DNA from: Ophiobolus disseminans
Taxonomy: Eukaryota; Ascomycota; Dothideomycetes; Pleosporales; Phaeosphaeriaceae
DNA: 64,000 nt
Direction: 5' to 3'
Assembly: GCA_010093685.1 (NCBI GenBank)
Contig: MU006246.1
Coordinates: 329,709 to 393,708, forward strand
Shown here: piece after piece, positions 1 to 10,507 of the stretch
How positions within the stretch are numbered: position 1 is the stretch's first letter
Layout of the letters: every line of letters starts with the position of its first letter
Program-made: the position numbers and the translations under genes
The notes under the pieces: model-generated
Seen by the model: only the letters and a program-made list of their open reading frames with translations
What the model was told of the DNA's origin: nothing
Database searches by the model: none

Positions 1-981
1 ATTCCTGGAGTTCGGCCGTCTTGGTTGGTTCCCGTCTCACGGATAACGCATTCGATGTTGTCTCCATCAGCGATGGCGTCGGATAGCCTTTTCAGGATAA
101 CACAGCCGACGCCTTCACCGCGAGCATAGCCATCGGCATCGTTATCCCACATACGACTGCGGCCCGTAGGCGACAGCATATTGAGGTTGCTCTCAGCAAT
201 GAAGTTGGCTAGATGTAGGTACAGGAAGTCAGCAAAGCACTCGTTGCACGGATGGGTTAGATGTGATATGGGTGAAGCACTCACTGGGAGAGAAGATAAG
301 GTTACTGCCCGCGGCCACGGCAACACGGGACTGACCACTCCGGAGGAGCTGAACTGCCTGGTGAACAGCGATCAAACTGGACGAGCAAGCCGTGTCTATC
401 GTCATAGAGGGTCCCTTCCAGTTAAAAAAGTAGGAAAGTCGATTGGAGAGAATACTCGCAGCCGTTCCGGTGGCGGCGTACTTTGGAATATTGTCGAGGT
501 CGCTGTATGTAATCTGCGAGAAATCATTGCACATGACTCCCACATAGACACCAGTGTTTGTGCCGGAAAGCTGGTTCAGGCCGGCAAGCTCAAGGGCTTC
601 GTAGACGACCTCAATCAGTACACGTTGTTGCGGGTCCATAGATGCGGCTTCACCGCCCTGGATATTGAATAGCTGGGCATCGAAGAGGTGAGGGTCCTCC
701 TCTAGAAGATAGGCATCAAGAACATTGCTGGCTCCGTGATGATGGCCGTCCTTGTGGTAGAAGCTTTTGGCGGCGAACCGGCGGTCAATCTTGCTGGAGA
801 CGTCGTGGGGCTGGCGGAGCAGCTCCCAGAGTTTGGACGGCGAGGAGGCTTCGCCGGGGAAGCGGCAGCCACTGCCAACGATGGCGATGGGTTCGGTGTT
901 CATCTTGGCGGAGTTGTGCTTGTGTTGAACGTGAGCTACCGATGTTGTTTGGAGAATTGTCTTGGAAGATTGTACCGACAT
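1..981 (-). CDS. Polyketide synthase (LovB / PKS-NRPS type), N-terminal ketosynthase, partial
   Basis: N-terminal part of an iterative fungal polyketide synthase; the ketosynthase condenses malonyl units onto the growing chain. Translation from the ATG at 981 runs to 285, is interrupted by a 76-nt intron (284-209, GTGAGT...TAG) and resumes at 208 in frame to the window edge, giving about 301 visible residues. The opening PIAIVGSGCRFPG and the active-site DTACSSS (Cys about residue 199) are textbook ketosynthase. The HHG..NV..YLLEEDP segment is typical of the LovB/PKS-NRPS clade (family knowledge). After the intron the frame reads FIAESNLNMLSPTGRSRMWD, which confirms the splice. A second in-frame ATG at 903 is an alternative start. 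The rest of the megasynthase lies outside the window, so whether it has its own ER domain or an NRPS module cannot be seen. The trans enoyl reductase at 7240-8355 suggests the ER is supplied separately. Confidence 0.93.
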
Positions 982-1386
982 GTATAGTGAGAGCTCCAGT
1001 GTTTATCCAATCATCAATGCGATGAAAATAGATACATGGCTAGCCTGCGAGATGACCAGGCCTGGCTGTGATGGTCGTCACAGCCAGAGTACCTGAATAG
1101 GAAGGGCCTATTCGGGGCATGACAATGTCAGGCTCCATTCTGGGACATGTTTCAGCCCGTGTTCTGTGTTGGAATGGAGGCGTTTGGAAGTCCGAGTTGG
1201 GTTGGAAAATCATGACGAGCGAGGATGAAGGATGACGGGAGGTCCGGGGCCAAATTAGCGTCACGTGCGGGCCGTAAGCGCTAGCTGACATAATCACTTA
1301 TATAAGCCACCTAAGTGGCTGAACTCATTGCGCCGGTCTGATTCATGAAACATCTTTATATTCAACAAGCACCATATCGAATTCAA
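982..1386 (-). promoter_or_regulatory. PKS promoter region: TATA-like box and 16-bp palindrome
   Basis: This is the intergenic stretch between the regulator's stop codon (1387) and the PKS start (981), both on the minus strand. It contains TTATATAA at 1298-1305, about 320 bases upstream of the PKS ATG. Directly abutting it on the upstream side is an inverted repeat, AGCCAC-CTAA-GTGGCT (1305-1320). A CACGTG-type core lies near 1262-1267. The function is inferred from position only. Confidence 0.45.
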
Positions 1387-2453
1387 TCAAGTTCGTAGTG
1401 CATCTTGCGCAACCACGGCGGCGGGGTCTGCCCCGTAGTCCAGCAGCAGCCGCACCGTCTCCTCGTCTCCCTTGATAATGGCATCGTGCAGCGGAGTGCG
1501 TCCCGCGGCGTCCCGTATGTGCAGCACCTCCACGCACCAGCACACCAGCAAGCGGGTGATGGCGTGGGCGCCGGCTCTCACGGCAACATGCAGCGGCGTG
1601 CAGCCCAGCCCGTCCTGCAGCCGCACCTTGGCTCCATGGTCTAATAGCACCCGCACGACGTCGATGTGGTGGTGTGCAGACGCTATGTGCAGCGGCGCGT
1701 GCCGCTGGCCACCCTCGGCCGCCCGATCCACATCTGCTGGCCGCAACTGGAGCAGCAGTCGTACAGTGCCCACCTGGCCTATCGACGCCGCGAGATGCAG
1801 CGCGTTGTAGCCCGAGAAGTCCTCCTCTGTGTCGCCGCTGCCGCTGTCGTCCTCGCTGTCGCCGTCCTTGCCGTCGTCACCCCCGCGATCGGGCACATGA
1901 TTTCCCGCCCACGCCCCGCCCTCGTCGGCGCCCTTCATCTCGCACACCATCGTGCTCATTTCCTTACTGGCGTCCAGGAAGTCGGTCAAGTCTTTGCCCG
2001 ACGCTTCGTCTATCAAATGCACGGGTCCCAGAAACGCGTCGTCCGACAACAGGTCGAACATGAAGTCGTCGCCGGACAGTCCGTTAATCCATTGCATGTC
2101 GTCCCCGCCTGGTGTGATTGCCCCAATCTCGAACGGCAGCTGAGTCTGTTCCTTTGGCGAGGGATTGCTCACAGACTTGGCCTGAGATCGCTGATTTGGG
2201 GCATTTTGTTGTTGTCGTTGTGGTTTTTGCTGCTTTTGGCCGCCGACTCTGCTCGGTGGCTGGGGGATAGTATTGGGTTGCGTCCAAATCAACGGCTTGT
2301 TTTGCGTCGCATTAGGCTTACACCTACTACCTAGAGAAGGACGGCAAATAAGCACTTCGTCCTAAAAGACGCGGGAGCATGGCGATTTCTATACGTACGG
2401 TGGTTTCGTTGCGCTGTCCTGTTCTGCATCCGCCTTCGTTCGGCCGCGTCCAT
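1387..2453 (-). CDS. ToxE-like bZIP-ankyrin (bANK) transcription regulator
   Basis: Predicted pathway-specific activator of 332 residues. The first exon is tiny: ATG at 2453 to 2399, 55 nt. It encodes a bZIP basic region, ERRRMQNRTAQRNHR. A 68-nt intron (2398-2331, GTACGT...CTAG) joins it in phase to the long second exon (2330-1387). That exon has a glutamine-rich stretch (about residues 40-60), an acidic D/E/G-rich stretch (about 160-190) and three to four ankyrin repeats at the C-terminus, with motifs such as ALHLAA, APLHIA, TPLHVA and TPLHDA. No leucine zipper follows the basic region. A bZIP basic region without a zipper plus C-terminal ankyrin repeats is the published architecture of Cochliobolus TOXE, the HC-toxin activator. 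Without the first exon the reading frame lacks an ATG. It sits immediately upstream of the PKS, same strand, 405 bp away, which supports a role as cluster regulator. The exon junction is inferred, not shown by cDNA. Confidence 0.82.
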
Positions 2454-5400
2454 TATTTGATCGACTGGAGTATCTATGGCAAATATCAGTCTACTGGCCC
2501 GAGCAACTGGCCTGGTGTAACTAATCTAACCTGATTGAAAACCGTCATCTTCCTGTCTTGAATCACCCTTCATTGGTGTGTCAACTGTTTGCTCCATTTT
2601 GACGCTTCGTTCGTTGATTCCTTCTCGACTAGTTACAGATCTTTCTCTTCCATTTTATTATATAGTTGGCAGGCTCGCTCTCCCCGCCACGATCGCGTAC
2701 ATCTCACCACCATCGTCCAAATCCGGGACCGGCCCGAGCAACACGTCCCGCCTGAATGGTGGGGTGACAGCCAAGTCGCTATTGGCTGCTACCGGTTTGT
2801 CTCGCATCTTAGTTCGACGCCGATGACGGAATAACCTCTCGGGCTTGCCCAATTTCCAATCTTGTTGGACAACAGTGCGTTCAAAGGATTTCCGCTGCCC
2901 GCCTTACGTGAGCTTAACTTGTTCAAGCTTCTTGGCGTAAGCTTGCTTAGTTTGCTTAGCTGCCTTGGTCGTATCTTATCTTCGCCGAAGCTCACGTCAA
3001 CCTTGCAGGCCTTGATGCATACCCATCATTACTAGGCAGGTGTTCCACACGTCTACCTCGTTAGCGCCCCAACGAACGCCTGACTTGTCGCACCATGCTG
3101 CTCAAGGAGGACCTCTCATTCGGGCATGGCGACAGATCGTCCTGCAGCGGATAAGCTTCGACGGCTGGGGCAGCCTGTTCGGCAAGTCCAACCGTCGTGG
3201 CTGGAGCTCAGAAGGATTGCGCGCATAGCTAGGTACTCTAAAATGTGGGGTGTGAGTTAGCCGCATTGGTTCCTTGTCAATGCTTAGTCCAGCGATCCTT
3301 GAAGCTACAGTAACTCAGTGTCCAATGCTTACAGAGTGGGCCTCCAAACCCTCGCCTTCTCCTGCGGCCGTCTTTGAACAGTTGGATGTAAATTGTGTAA
3401 CTTCGTACTTAGTGGAGACGTCGTCAATCTATACGAGCTAGCTAGGTTACCAAATGCCCGGTTTAAGGCCACCACATTCTCTACTGGTGCCCACTCTAAC
3501 GTGTTTCAGGGATACGCGACGTCACATCGGCTATCAGATCAAGACACACGTTTTCCGTGCTTCATCATCAATGTGACAATAGTCGCCGACGCACTGATCA
3601 AACAGTCCTTTAGCCGCGTGTCCATTCACATCGACCGGGCAGAATCATTCGCCGGCGAACCAGTCATCAATTTCGAGCAGCCACGTGTGCTCAGGGTATC
3701 GCTGGCAGCTCTGCAACGGTACCCGCTTCCCAGGTCATCACGGATCCCAAGATGAGGCTCAACCCACGAGGGCTGGCCCCGAGTTACTGGTATGCAGGGT
3801 GCACAGCGGCCATAATTCCGCTAAGTCGAGCTAGGCAACATCGATTAAATACGCTGCATGTAGTTCATCAAGAGAAGCAAATCCGCGCCGGTGATCGCAA
3901 CGCAGGGTGTGGTCAGTTGGTAGAGCCTCCCGGGAATAGGTATGCTGAGCATACTCGCATTGCCATCGATCGACAGACCCCCAAAATAACACCCACATGC
4001 AGCAGTGAGCCGTTCTCAACCAGGCGCACTCATCTTCTTCTTCCCCTTCTTTACTCAAAATGAATACCCAGTGAAAGGAAATCTGGTCGAACTATCGTGG
4101 ACCAACAACAACTGGTATGTCACGGTAGGAGACAAGGCCAGGTTTGATGACGATTCCCTCAGCACGAATAACAATTGCTGCAAAGTCTCTGATCGTCCTT
4201 TGAAACTACCAAAACTCGCAAAAGCCACGATTCTTGGCGAGAAAAAGCTTGTAGCAGCTTCGGAGCGATTAGAGAGTCACCCTCAGCCCAGGTCCATACT
4301 GCCTCCGTGCTCGTCTACGATCAGCAAAAATACATGTCCGAAGGCTCTTTTTTCAATTCTCGGCTTTATCTAATCGACGGCGATCGACGTTGGCCCGCTT
4401 ACTGTGTTCACACTCTCTATGGCTGACTCGGTGAGTACCAACTAATCCTTCCGACACTGGAACCAGGTACTGCATTGGGCCCTACCCTGCAGCTGTAGTG
4501 CGAAAATCGCTTCGCCCATTTTGGATCCGTACATGCAGACAAAGCGTGCTGACATATTTAAACGCTCGTAAAGAATGTCCAAACAGGCAATTATCCTGTC
4601 AGCTTCTGTTTTAGGATAAGGTAAGCAAGCTTGTTTCACACAATCACATAAGTGACATCGACGAATCGCAACACTGGTTCAGCACTACTCCGAGACAAAC
4701 ATCATCATCGCTGGTAATGACGAGTACGGAGACATGTGCGGTGCACAAACCTAAAGTGGAGACTGTTAATCGAGGGGTCTTAGTCAGTGTTACACGGCGC
4801 GGATAGGAAACACACCAGTTGTTTGGGAATGTAGGACGATGTCGTTTCTGACAACAGCAAGGCAGACAGGGCAGCTCAATGCGTCAATCTGTTCCCGAGA
4901 CCAGGTTCGCTCGCACGTTCATCTCTCACGCCATCAAGCACAAACTAGCTGCAGCTGCGAGATAAAGATGGCCATATTGCTTACCCAATGGATTGGGTCA
5001 AGTCCAAAGCATTATCCATGGCCTTCGAAAAGATCGACACCAAGCCTACACAGGAAGGAGCATAGGATACCACCCAGGAGCTCATTGCTACACGGAGCCA
5101 AATCCCGGGATGGTCCAGCTACCAGGCGTGGGGTGTCGGAGTCTCCGATGGCCAGCGGTGACATTCAACCGGCGCGATCTTGTGTAGCTGGACAGAGGTA
5201 GGGAATCAGCTCTAGACCACGTACCCGCTGGTTCTGCTGGGGTCTTTCCCAGCCTGACCTGGTCGCAAGACTTGGGCATGCAGGTCCCCCCTTTTTTTGG
5301 AGAGTCTCGAGACCACGTACTTTCGAATGTTGTTCACGGTTACTGGGATGATAGAGCAGTATTAGGCTCTCCATATCGCCATCCATGTTTCAAAAATTAG

Positions 5401-5483
5401 CAAACGATTAACATTAAGTCTCAAACCGTTCGAAAATGTCAATACAAAAGCCAAACTTCCAAAAGGTAGAAATATCTCAGTAT
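2454..5483. other. 3-kb intergenic region without a convincing gene
   Basis: No reading frame here has a recognisable domain. Longer open stretches occur at 3393-3755 (+) and 4005-4373 (+), but their composition is not persuasive. A short minus-strand stretch at 4442-4639 reads weakly like an alpha/beta-hydrolase fragment (YGSKMGEAIFAL) and could be a decayed cluster gene. A tRNA-like A-box at about 3911-3928 is discussed under rejected items. Confidence 0.4.
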
Positions 5484-6872
5484 TCAAGCAGTAGCATCTA
5501 AAATCCTGTTTGCCGCAAATCTCCTCCCTGAATCTACTCCACCGACAATCTTCGCCAGGCTACGAGCTTTCTTTCTCCTCTCCTCAGCTCCAGCTCCACC
5601 AATAACCTCCTCCAAAGCCCGTTGGAGACTGGTACTATCCACGTCAGGCGCGCTCCCACGGTTAGCCCACAGGCCGATGCCCAAGTGCTCGACCCGTGTC
5701 GCAAAGTCGTAAGTATCCAGCCATACCGGACACACCACATGCGGCACGCCGGCTGCTACAGCTTCGTGGAACGAGTTGGAGCCTCCGTGGTAGACGTATG
5801 CGCACACGGATGTAGATGCTGTTAAAATCGCAGCGGGGGTACTAGGAAGCCAGGACATGATCCGTAAGCGCGATTGAACAGAGGCGGGCACGTCGGGAAT
5901 GTCGTCGCTCTGGAGCTTCCACAGCACCTGCAGCTTCTCATGCTTCTGCATGCACGCTAAAACGGCTGTCATGATCTCTCCGGCTTCCCGGTTGGCATGC
6001 GTGACGTGCGAGCCCATATTGATGACGATTGTGGGGCCGATGTTGAGCCATGAAGCCAGCTCGGCGTGCGTCTTGGCCAGCGGTAGGAATGAGGGTAGGA
6101 TGGGCCCGCAGCCTAGCAGGTTTGACGGAACATGCAGAGGAAAGTCGGATTCAGGCGTCGACTGGACGAGGAAGATGAGGTCGGTCGGCGGTTCGTCGAA
6201 CATGCAGATGGAGCCTAGACGGTTTTGGATGCCTCGTTGCTTGCGTGCTTCCTCTAGCTTCTTAACAGGCGCGGACCACTGTCCGTTGACGTGAAGAGCG
6301 ATCAAAAGCCAGACATTAAACACGACTGTCAAAGGGCCCATAGGTGTACTGTATCCAGACCCAAGACACGGGAGTTTAAATATGCTGTTCAGCCCGGGCT
6401 GCGAGCCGGTTGCATGGTCTTTGAAGGTGTTGGGACTCAGCACCAAGCAGCGGCGGTTGAGCGAGAGAGCCGCATCGTACGCGGGACTAAACAAAGGATC
6501 CAAGACCACGAGCGAAGGTTCGAGATCTTTTAGCAACTGGCAACAGGCGTCGAAGATGGAAAAGTACTCCGATGCGGTCCAGGGAGCAAGGACAACAGAG
6601 TAGGCTTTGGCGAAACCGCCCGACGTGCCAACCACCCCAGGGCGGTGCTTTGGAAGAAACTCTAGACCACTGCTGGCAAACACTTGCTTCATCGATCGGC
6701 CGGGCAGGCTGTGGAATTTGATGCCATCAGGAATTGCTCCGGCAAGTGATGAAAATGAACCCACGTGGACGCGTGAGCCGGGTGTAAGGGCTACTTCTTC
6801 CGCAACTGCTAGTATCACGGAAGCTTGGCCGAGCTCCGAGTTGGTGAGGAACAGAATTGGAGCCGATGACAT
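5484..6872 (-). CDS. UDP-glycosyltransferase-like protein (GT1 / GT-B fold)
   Basis: Transfers a sugar from a UDP-sugar to a small-molecule acceptor; probably decorates the cluster product. The preferred start is the ATG at 6872 (MSSAPILFLTNSE), which opens directly into the first beta strand of a GT-B fold; the frame stays open upstream to 7046 but that extension looks unnatural. This gives 462 residues and no intron. The C-terminal half carries the donor-binding signature: W-LPSTPAAIL followed about 15 residues later by YVYHGGSNSFHEAVAAGVPHV and CPVWLDTYDFA, matching the HGG-N...E....GVP....P...DQ pattern of UGTs. The last acidic/glutamine position reads D-T rather than D-Q, so donor preference may differ. 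It is divergently transcribed from the enoyl reductase (367 bp apart), suggesting shared control. The acceptor is unknown; a polyketide is inferred from position. Confidence 0.82.
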   Translation of the reverse strand: MSSAPILFLTNSELGQASVILAVAEEVALTPGSRVHVGSFSSLAGAIPDGIKFHSLPGRSMKQVFASSGLEFLPKHRPGVVGTSGGFAKAYSVVLAPWTASEYFSIFDACCQLLKDLEPSLVVLDPLFSPAYDAALSLNRRCLVLSPNTFKDHATGSQPGLNSIFKLPCLGSGYSTPMGPLTVVFNVWLLIALHVNGQWSAPVKKLEEARKQRGIQNRLGSICMFDEPPTDLIFLVQSTPESDFPLHVPSNLLGCGPILPSFLPLAKTHAELASWLNIGPTIVINMGSHVTHANREAGEIMTAVLACMQKHEKLQVLWKLQSDDIPDVPASVQSRLRIMSWLPSTPAAILTASTSVCAYVYHGGSNSFHEAVAAGVPHVVCPVWLDTYDFATRVEHLGIGLWANRGSAPDVDSTSLQRALEEVIGGAGAEERRKKARSLAKIVGGVDSGRRFAANRILDATA

Positions 6873-7239
6873 GATGGAGCGTCTTTTGTTATTAAGGGGA
6901 AGGCGAAGAAGGAAGCTGGGTACGGCGACTGTCGCGATATAGTGTGCTACGGCGGTGGTTCGGATTGGCTTTGTGAAACTTCTGAGTTTGGCTAGTTGCT
7001 TATGTCCGTTTCGGGACGTCCTAAAGTGGCTACTCTTTATGTGCATGCACTTCCATTATAGGAAAGGGACAGAATAGGACGCTGACTTGGGTCATGCTTG
7101 ACCGTTCCAATGCGGCAACTCAGCCAGCCTTCGTGCGATGGTCTTTTATTGAACCACGATCAGTATTCTTGTAGCTCTTCGACACCTCCAGCTGTTTTTC
7201 TCTGACCCATTCTCTTCTTTGCAGCCAACAATCAACAAG
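6873..7239. promoter_or_regulatory. Bidirectional promoter between glycosyltransferase and enoyl reductase
   Basis: These 367 bp separate two divergent start codons (6872 on minus, 7240 on plus) of putative members of one metabolite cluster. No clear TATA box or named operator was recognised. A pyrimidine-rich run (tctcttctttgcag) just before 7224 looks like a 3' splice site, so the enoyl reductase mRNA may have a 5' UTR intron. Confidence 0.4.
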
Positions 7240-8355
7240 ATGGCTACCGCTGCAGTACAATCAGCTACCTCGGCATTCCACCAAATACCACACACGCAGA
7301 CAGCCATCATCGCCAGCGAAGCAGGAGACTTCGAAATCTCTTCCACAGTCGCCGTCCCCAAGCCGGATCCCGATGAGGTCCTGATCAAAACCAAGGCCGT
7401 GGGCCTAAATCCCGTCGACACCAAGCTGGTGGGCGAGTTCGTCACAGCAGGCTGCGTCTTTGGCTTCGACTGCGCTGGCATCGTGGTCGCTGTCGGGTCC
7501 GAGGTGACGGGGCTGAGAGTTGGCGATCGCGTCTGCGGCTCAGCGAGCGGGATGAACAAGCTGAAGCCGTTGGGAGGAGCCTTTGCGCACTACGTCACGC
7601 TTCCAGGCAACATGGCCCTCAAAGTTCCGCCATCCATGTCGATGGAGCAAGCTGCGTCCATGGGAACGGCAATCGCTTCAGCCTGTATGACCATGTTCTG
7701 GTCTCTAGGCATGGACCCAGCCATTCTCACAGCCGAGTCCAGTGCAGACGGTGCCCCAAAGGAAGCCACCAACGTGCTCGTCTACGGCGGCAGCACGTGC
7801 ACCGGCACCATGATGATCCAACTGCTGCGCATATGTGGCTTCCACGTACTCACGACGTGCTCGCCGCGCAACTTCGACCTAGTGCGCGAGTACGGTGCGC
7901 ACGAGACCTTCGACTACAAGACATCCGACTGCGCCGCAAGGATTCGCGCACACTGCGGCAACGCGCTGGGACTCGCCATCGACTGCGTGTCCGAGGACTC
8001 GACCATGAAGTTCTGCTACGAGGCTATTGGAAGGGGTGGCGGAAAGTACACGGCTTTGAACCCCTTTAATGGCCAACTTGCTACCCGTCGCGTCGTCGAA
8101 CCGGATTGGATTTTGGCAACGCGTATCACGGGCGGCGCATCTGCCTGGCCGGGACCGTATGCATCCGAGCCTGAGCCGCGGCTGCGTGAGATGGCGGTAC
8201 CTATTTTTGCTGTTATTGAGCGCCTGCTCCTCGAGGGCAAGATTCGGCCGCACCCTGTTAGGGTCGAAAGCGGAGGGTATGAGGGTTTGATTAGAGGGGT
8301 TAGCATTATTAGAAAGGGCGAGTTGAGTGGCCAGAAGTTAGTGTACAACCTTTAA
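7240..8355 (+). CDS. Trans-acting enoyl reductase (LovC/ApdC-like MDR family)
   Basis: A 371-residue medium-chain dehydrogenase/reductase without the catalytic zinc ligands, the type that works in trans for a PKS whose own ER is missing or dead (LovC, ApdC, TenC). The start is the ATG at 7240 (context caagATGGCT). The N-terminal GroES-like part has VLIKTKAVGLNPVDTKL and GFDCAGIVVAVG. The nucleotide-binding part has YGGSTCTGTMMIQLLR, then about 20 residues later CSPRNFDLVREYGAHETFDY. The C-terminus (GQKLVYNL) is typical of the family. It uses NADPH to reduce the enoyl intermediate on the synthase (family knowledge). It lies on the opposite strand about 6.3 kb from the ketosynthase, with the glycosyltransferase and regulator between. 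No intron is needed. This gene is the best evidence that the PKS at the left edge depends on a partner ER. Confidence 0.9.
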   Translation: MATAAVQSATSAFHQIPHTQTAIIASEAGDFEISSTVAVPKPDPDEVLIKTKAVGLNPVDTKLVGEFVTAGCVFGFDCAGIVVAVGSEVTGLRVGDRVCGSASGMNKLKPLGGAFAHYVTLPGNMALKVPPSMSMEQAASMGTAIASACMTMFWSLGMDPAILTAESSADGAPKEATNVLVYGGSTCTGTMMIQLLRICGFHVLTTCSPRNFDLVREYGAHETFDYKTSDCAARIRAHCGNALGLAIDCVSEDSTMKFCYEAIGRGGGKYTALNPFNGQLATRRVVEPDWILATRITGGASAWPGPYASEPEPRLREMAVPIFAVIERLLLEGKIRPHPVRVESGGYEGLIRGVSIIRKGELSGQKLVYNL

Positions 8356-8462
8356 ATATGTGCGCGTTGTTTTAAACAGCATTCATTATTCATGCCACAT
8401 ACTGAACAACTCTCCTCTCTCCAAGCAAAGCAGAAACTGGAACACAATTTTTTTTGGGATTA

Positions 8463-10230
8463 TTATGGAATCCCATACACAACAAGGTTCACACTGACAT
8501 CCATGACGTTTGGCAACCCGTTCTGGACCACAACGTAAACAGTATGTCTCGTGCCGGCAACGTCGACTGTCTTCCTGTGGGTCTGGCTAAGGCCGGCAGG
8601 GAACACCAACGCATGGTTTTCTTCCGGTTGCCAGAAGTAGCCAGAGTGGAATTCGAATTGTTCGGCAATCTCCGTGTAGTTGTGATAGAGGATATGTTCG
8701 GTTCTTGCAGGTGCCATATAGAACCATGGAGATTTGCCTATGGTGCCTAGCACGATGTCAATATTTTGGCTACCACCGACGCAAAGTTGAATGGCTTCGA
8801 ATTCGAGACTCGGTGTTGACAAAGTGCCAAATATGCGATGTTGCGCAAATCTCGAGGCACGAAAACGGTTCTCGCATTGGATCCAGACGGGTTGGTTATG
8901 ATCAATGAATGTTGCGTCCCCTAGTAGAATCTGTGGGTACGGATCTGCAGCGTGAATAGAGATTTTGAACCGTAATTCGGTGACAGGCTGGGCAAAGTTA
9001 TTCATGCGCCTTTGTTCTTGGGGTCTTATCGTGGATATGTATATAAGATCAATTTCCTCAATAGTGAGGTCCAAGGGCTTCCCTATATCGCGTCGCAAAC
9101 GATAAGTTGTACGATCGCCAAAAGATATCCTGAAAAAACTGCTGTACTGAAGGTCTTTCCGACGCTGTAAGCAGATGGCGACATAATCCGGTCCCAGCTT
9201 GGTTCTACATGCAAGTAAAGCAAAGTAGAACCCATCATGTCGCGGTACTGCGGTAAGCGGTAGTTGGATGTGCAGGCCGACATTTGTCATAGTAAAGTCC
9301 GGCTTGATGTACTTCGTCTGCCGAAGGAAGTTATATTCGTAATCGTACTGGTGATAGTGTGCACCATCAGAAAAGCATGAAACATTTGGCGCCAACATGT
9401 CCCCATTTGCTATCGAACTGTTCCAGGTAAACAGAGTATGATCTGCTGAGGTTTGCATTATCTCAAGCTGGAGCCTTCTGAAGGCTCTTTTTCTCCCCTC
9501 TCCATAGAGTGGGGGCATATTGACGCCGAAGAGCCCCATGAGAGTGTAGCTTTCGTCCTCGGGTCGAGTGGTGACACGACACGCTGCCCAAGACATTTTC
9601 TCTGACACACAGATGCCACGGGAAACGTCACGATCCCCGAGAGCTGTCCATGCAATACCAGAAGCCAGGGCAACAAGTGACACCAACGATTTCTTCGTGC
9701 CTAGCCTGCTCCAACTTTCGGAATAAGACGTCACATCTTGCGGCGCAATGAGTTCCTGAAGAGTCCTGGTTCGTGAACCTCGGTAAGTCTCTATCTAGTA
9801 GTAGTCTGTACAAAGGATTTACATACCAGCCTCGCGAGAACTAGCTTGAGTGTCTCAACATTTCAACATCATGGACATCATCCAGATATACGATGCACTG
9901 GAACGCGTTGGCATAATATTCGTTCATGGAGTTGATAGCTTCCGAGAGCTCGGCGGACGAGCCTTTGTCGATGCAGCAGGTGTCCATCCAAAGGTAGGGA
10001 ACATCCATCTGGAGAGCTATCCGACAGCTTGATTCTAACTTTGCATATCCCTTCTTTTGTCGCACTCCCGCTGCAATCGGCTCGCTCATATCAGCGAAAA
10101 GGACCTCATCTTCACGCCACCGGTGCGAGAGGATGATGTATGGCGGCACGTCGCTTGGGACAAATTCGCACGGCGAGATCTCGAGTGGTTTGTCTCCCCA
10201 GGGCCTGCCCTGTATATGGAGCAGTCGCAT
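8463..10230 (-). pseudogene. HET-domain gene with one in-frame nonsense codon
   Basis: Heterokaryon-incompatibility (HET) protein gene. The model starts at the ATG at 10230 (MRLLHIQG), with exon 10230-9827, a 61-nt intron 9826-9766 (GTATGT...CCAG) and exon 9765-8463; the total of 1707 nt is divisible by three. HET signatures are clear: YIILSHRWREDEV, VPYLWMDTCCIDKGSSAELSEAINSM, then RGW split by the intron and continued as TLQELIAPQDV, and later GLFGVNMPPLYGEG. The intron restores RGWTLQEL exactly, so the splice is firm. A TAG stands at 9843-9841 where the family normally has tryptophan (S-W-F-x-RGW), so a TGG to TAG change truncates the protein at about residue 130. Everything downstream remains open for some 430 codons, so the lesion looks recent. 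A sequencing error or stop readthrough cannot be excluded. HET proteins trigger cell death on non-self recognition (family knowledge). Confidence 0.85.
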
Positions 10231-10507
10231 TTTGTCTGTGTCGAAGCTGTATACCTTTTGTCTCGTGGATGTGTTTGCTGCTGCTGCTGGGCTTGTCCTA
10301 GCCCAATATGATATCACAATGGGAGGATGTGGTTAAAGTATCTGACCAGGCTGGCGCATACTGAGGCAGCTGGCAGCTAGTGTACTAGCGCTTCCTGTCT
10401 ATTGGGCAGCCACTTTCGACAACCCCGCTTTTGTCAAAATAGAAGCACTTTCCTCGAAGCCCAACATGTCGCGTCTGAGTAGTAGAGCGCATCGCATTAC
10501 GAGCTAT

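Noticed and set aside
229..285. Read-through of the PKS frame past 285 to a stop at 229
   Set aside because: A clean GTGAGT donor at 284 and TAG acceptor at 209 restore conserved ketosynthase sequence. The extra residues before the stop do not fit the family.
3393..3755. 120-codon plus-strand frame
   Set aside because: It has no domain, no intron signals and unremarkable codon composition. It is probably chance.
3895..3990. tRNA-like A-box (GGTCAGTTGGTAGAGC) near 3913-3928
   Set aside because: The D-arm half looks like a tRNA, but no acceptor stem can be paired and there is no good B-box; GATCGACAGACC downstream is a poor match. At most it is a 5' tRNA fragment.
4442..4639. Alpha/beta-hydrolase gene on the minus strand
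   Set aside because: Only one short motif-like segment is seen, without a catalytic triad or flanking exons. It is noted as a possible relic, not a gene.
6873..7046. Longer N-terminus for the glycosyltransferase from 7046
   Set aside because: The extra 58 residues are basic and unlike any UGT N-terminus, and they would consume half of the divergent promoter. The ATG at 6872 begins the fold directly.
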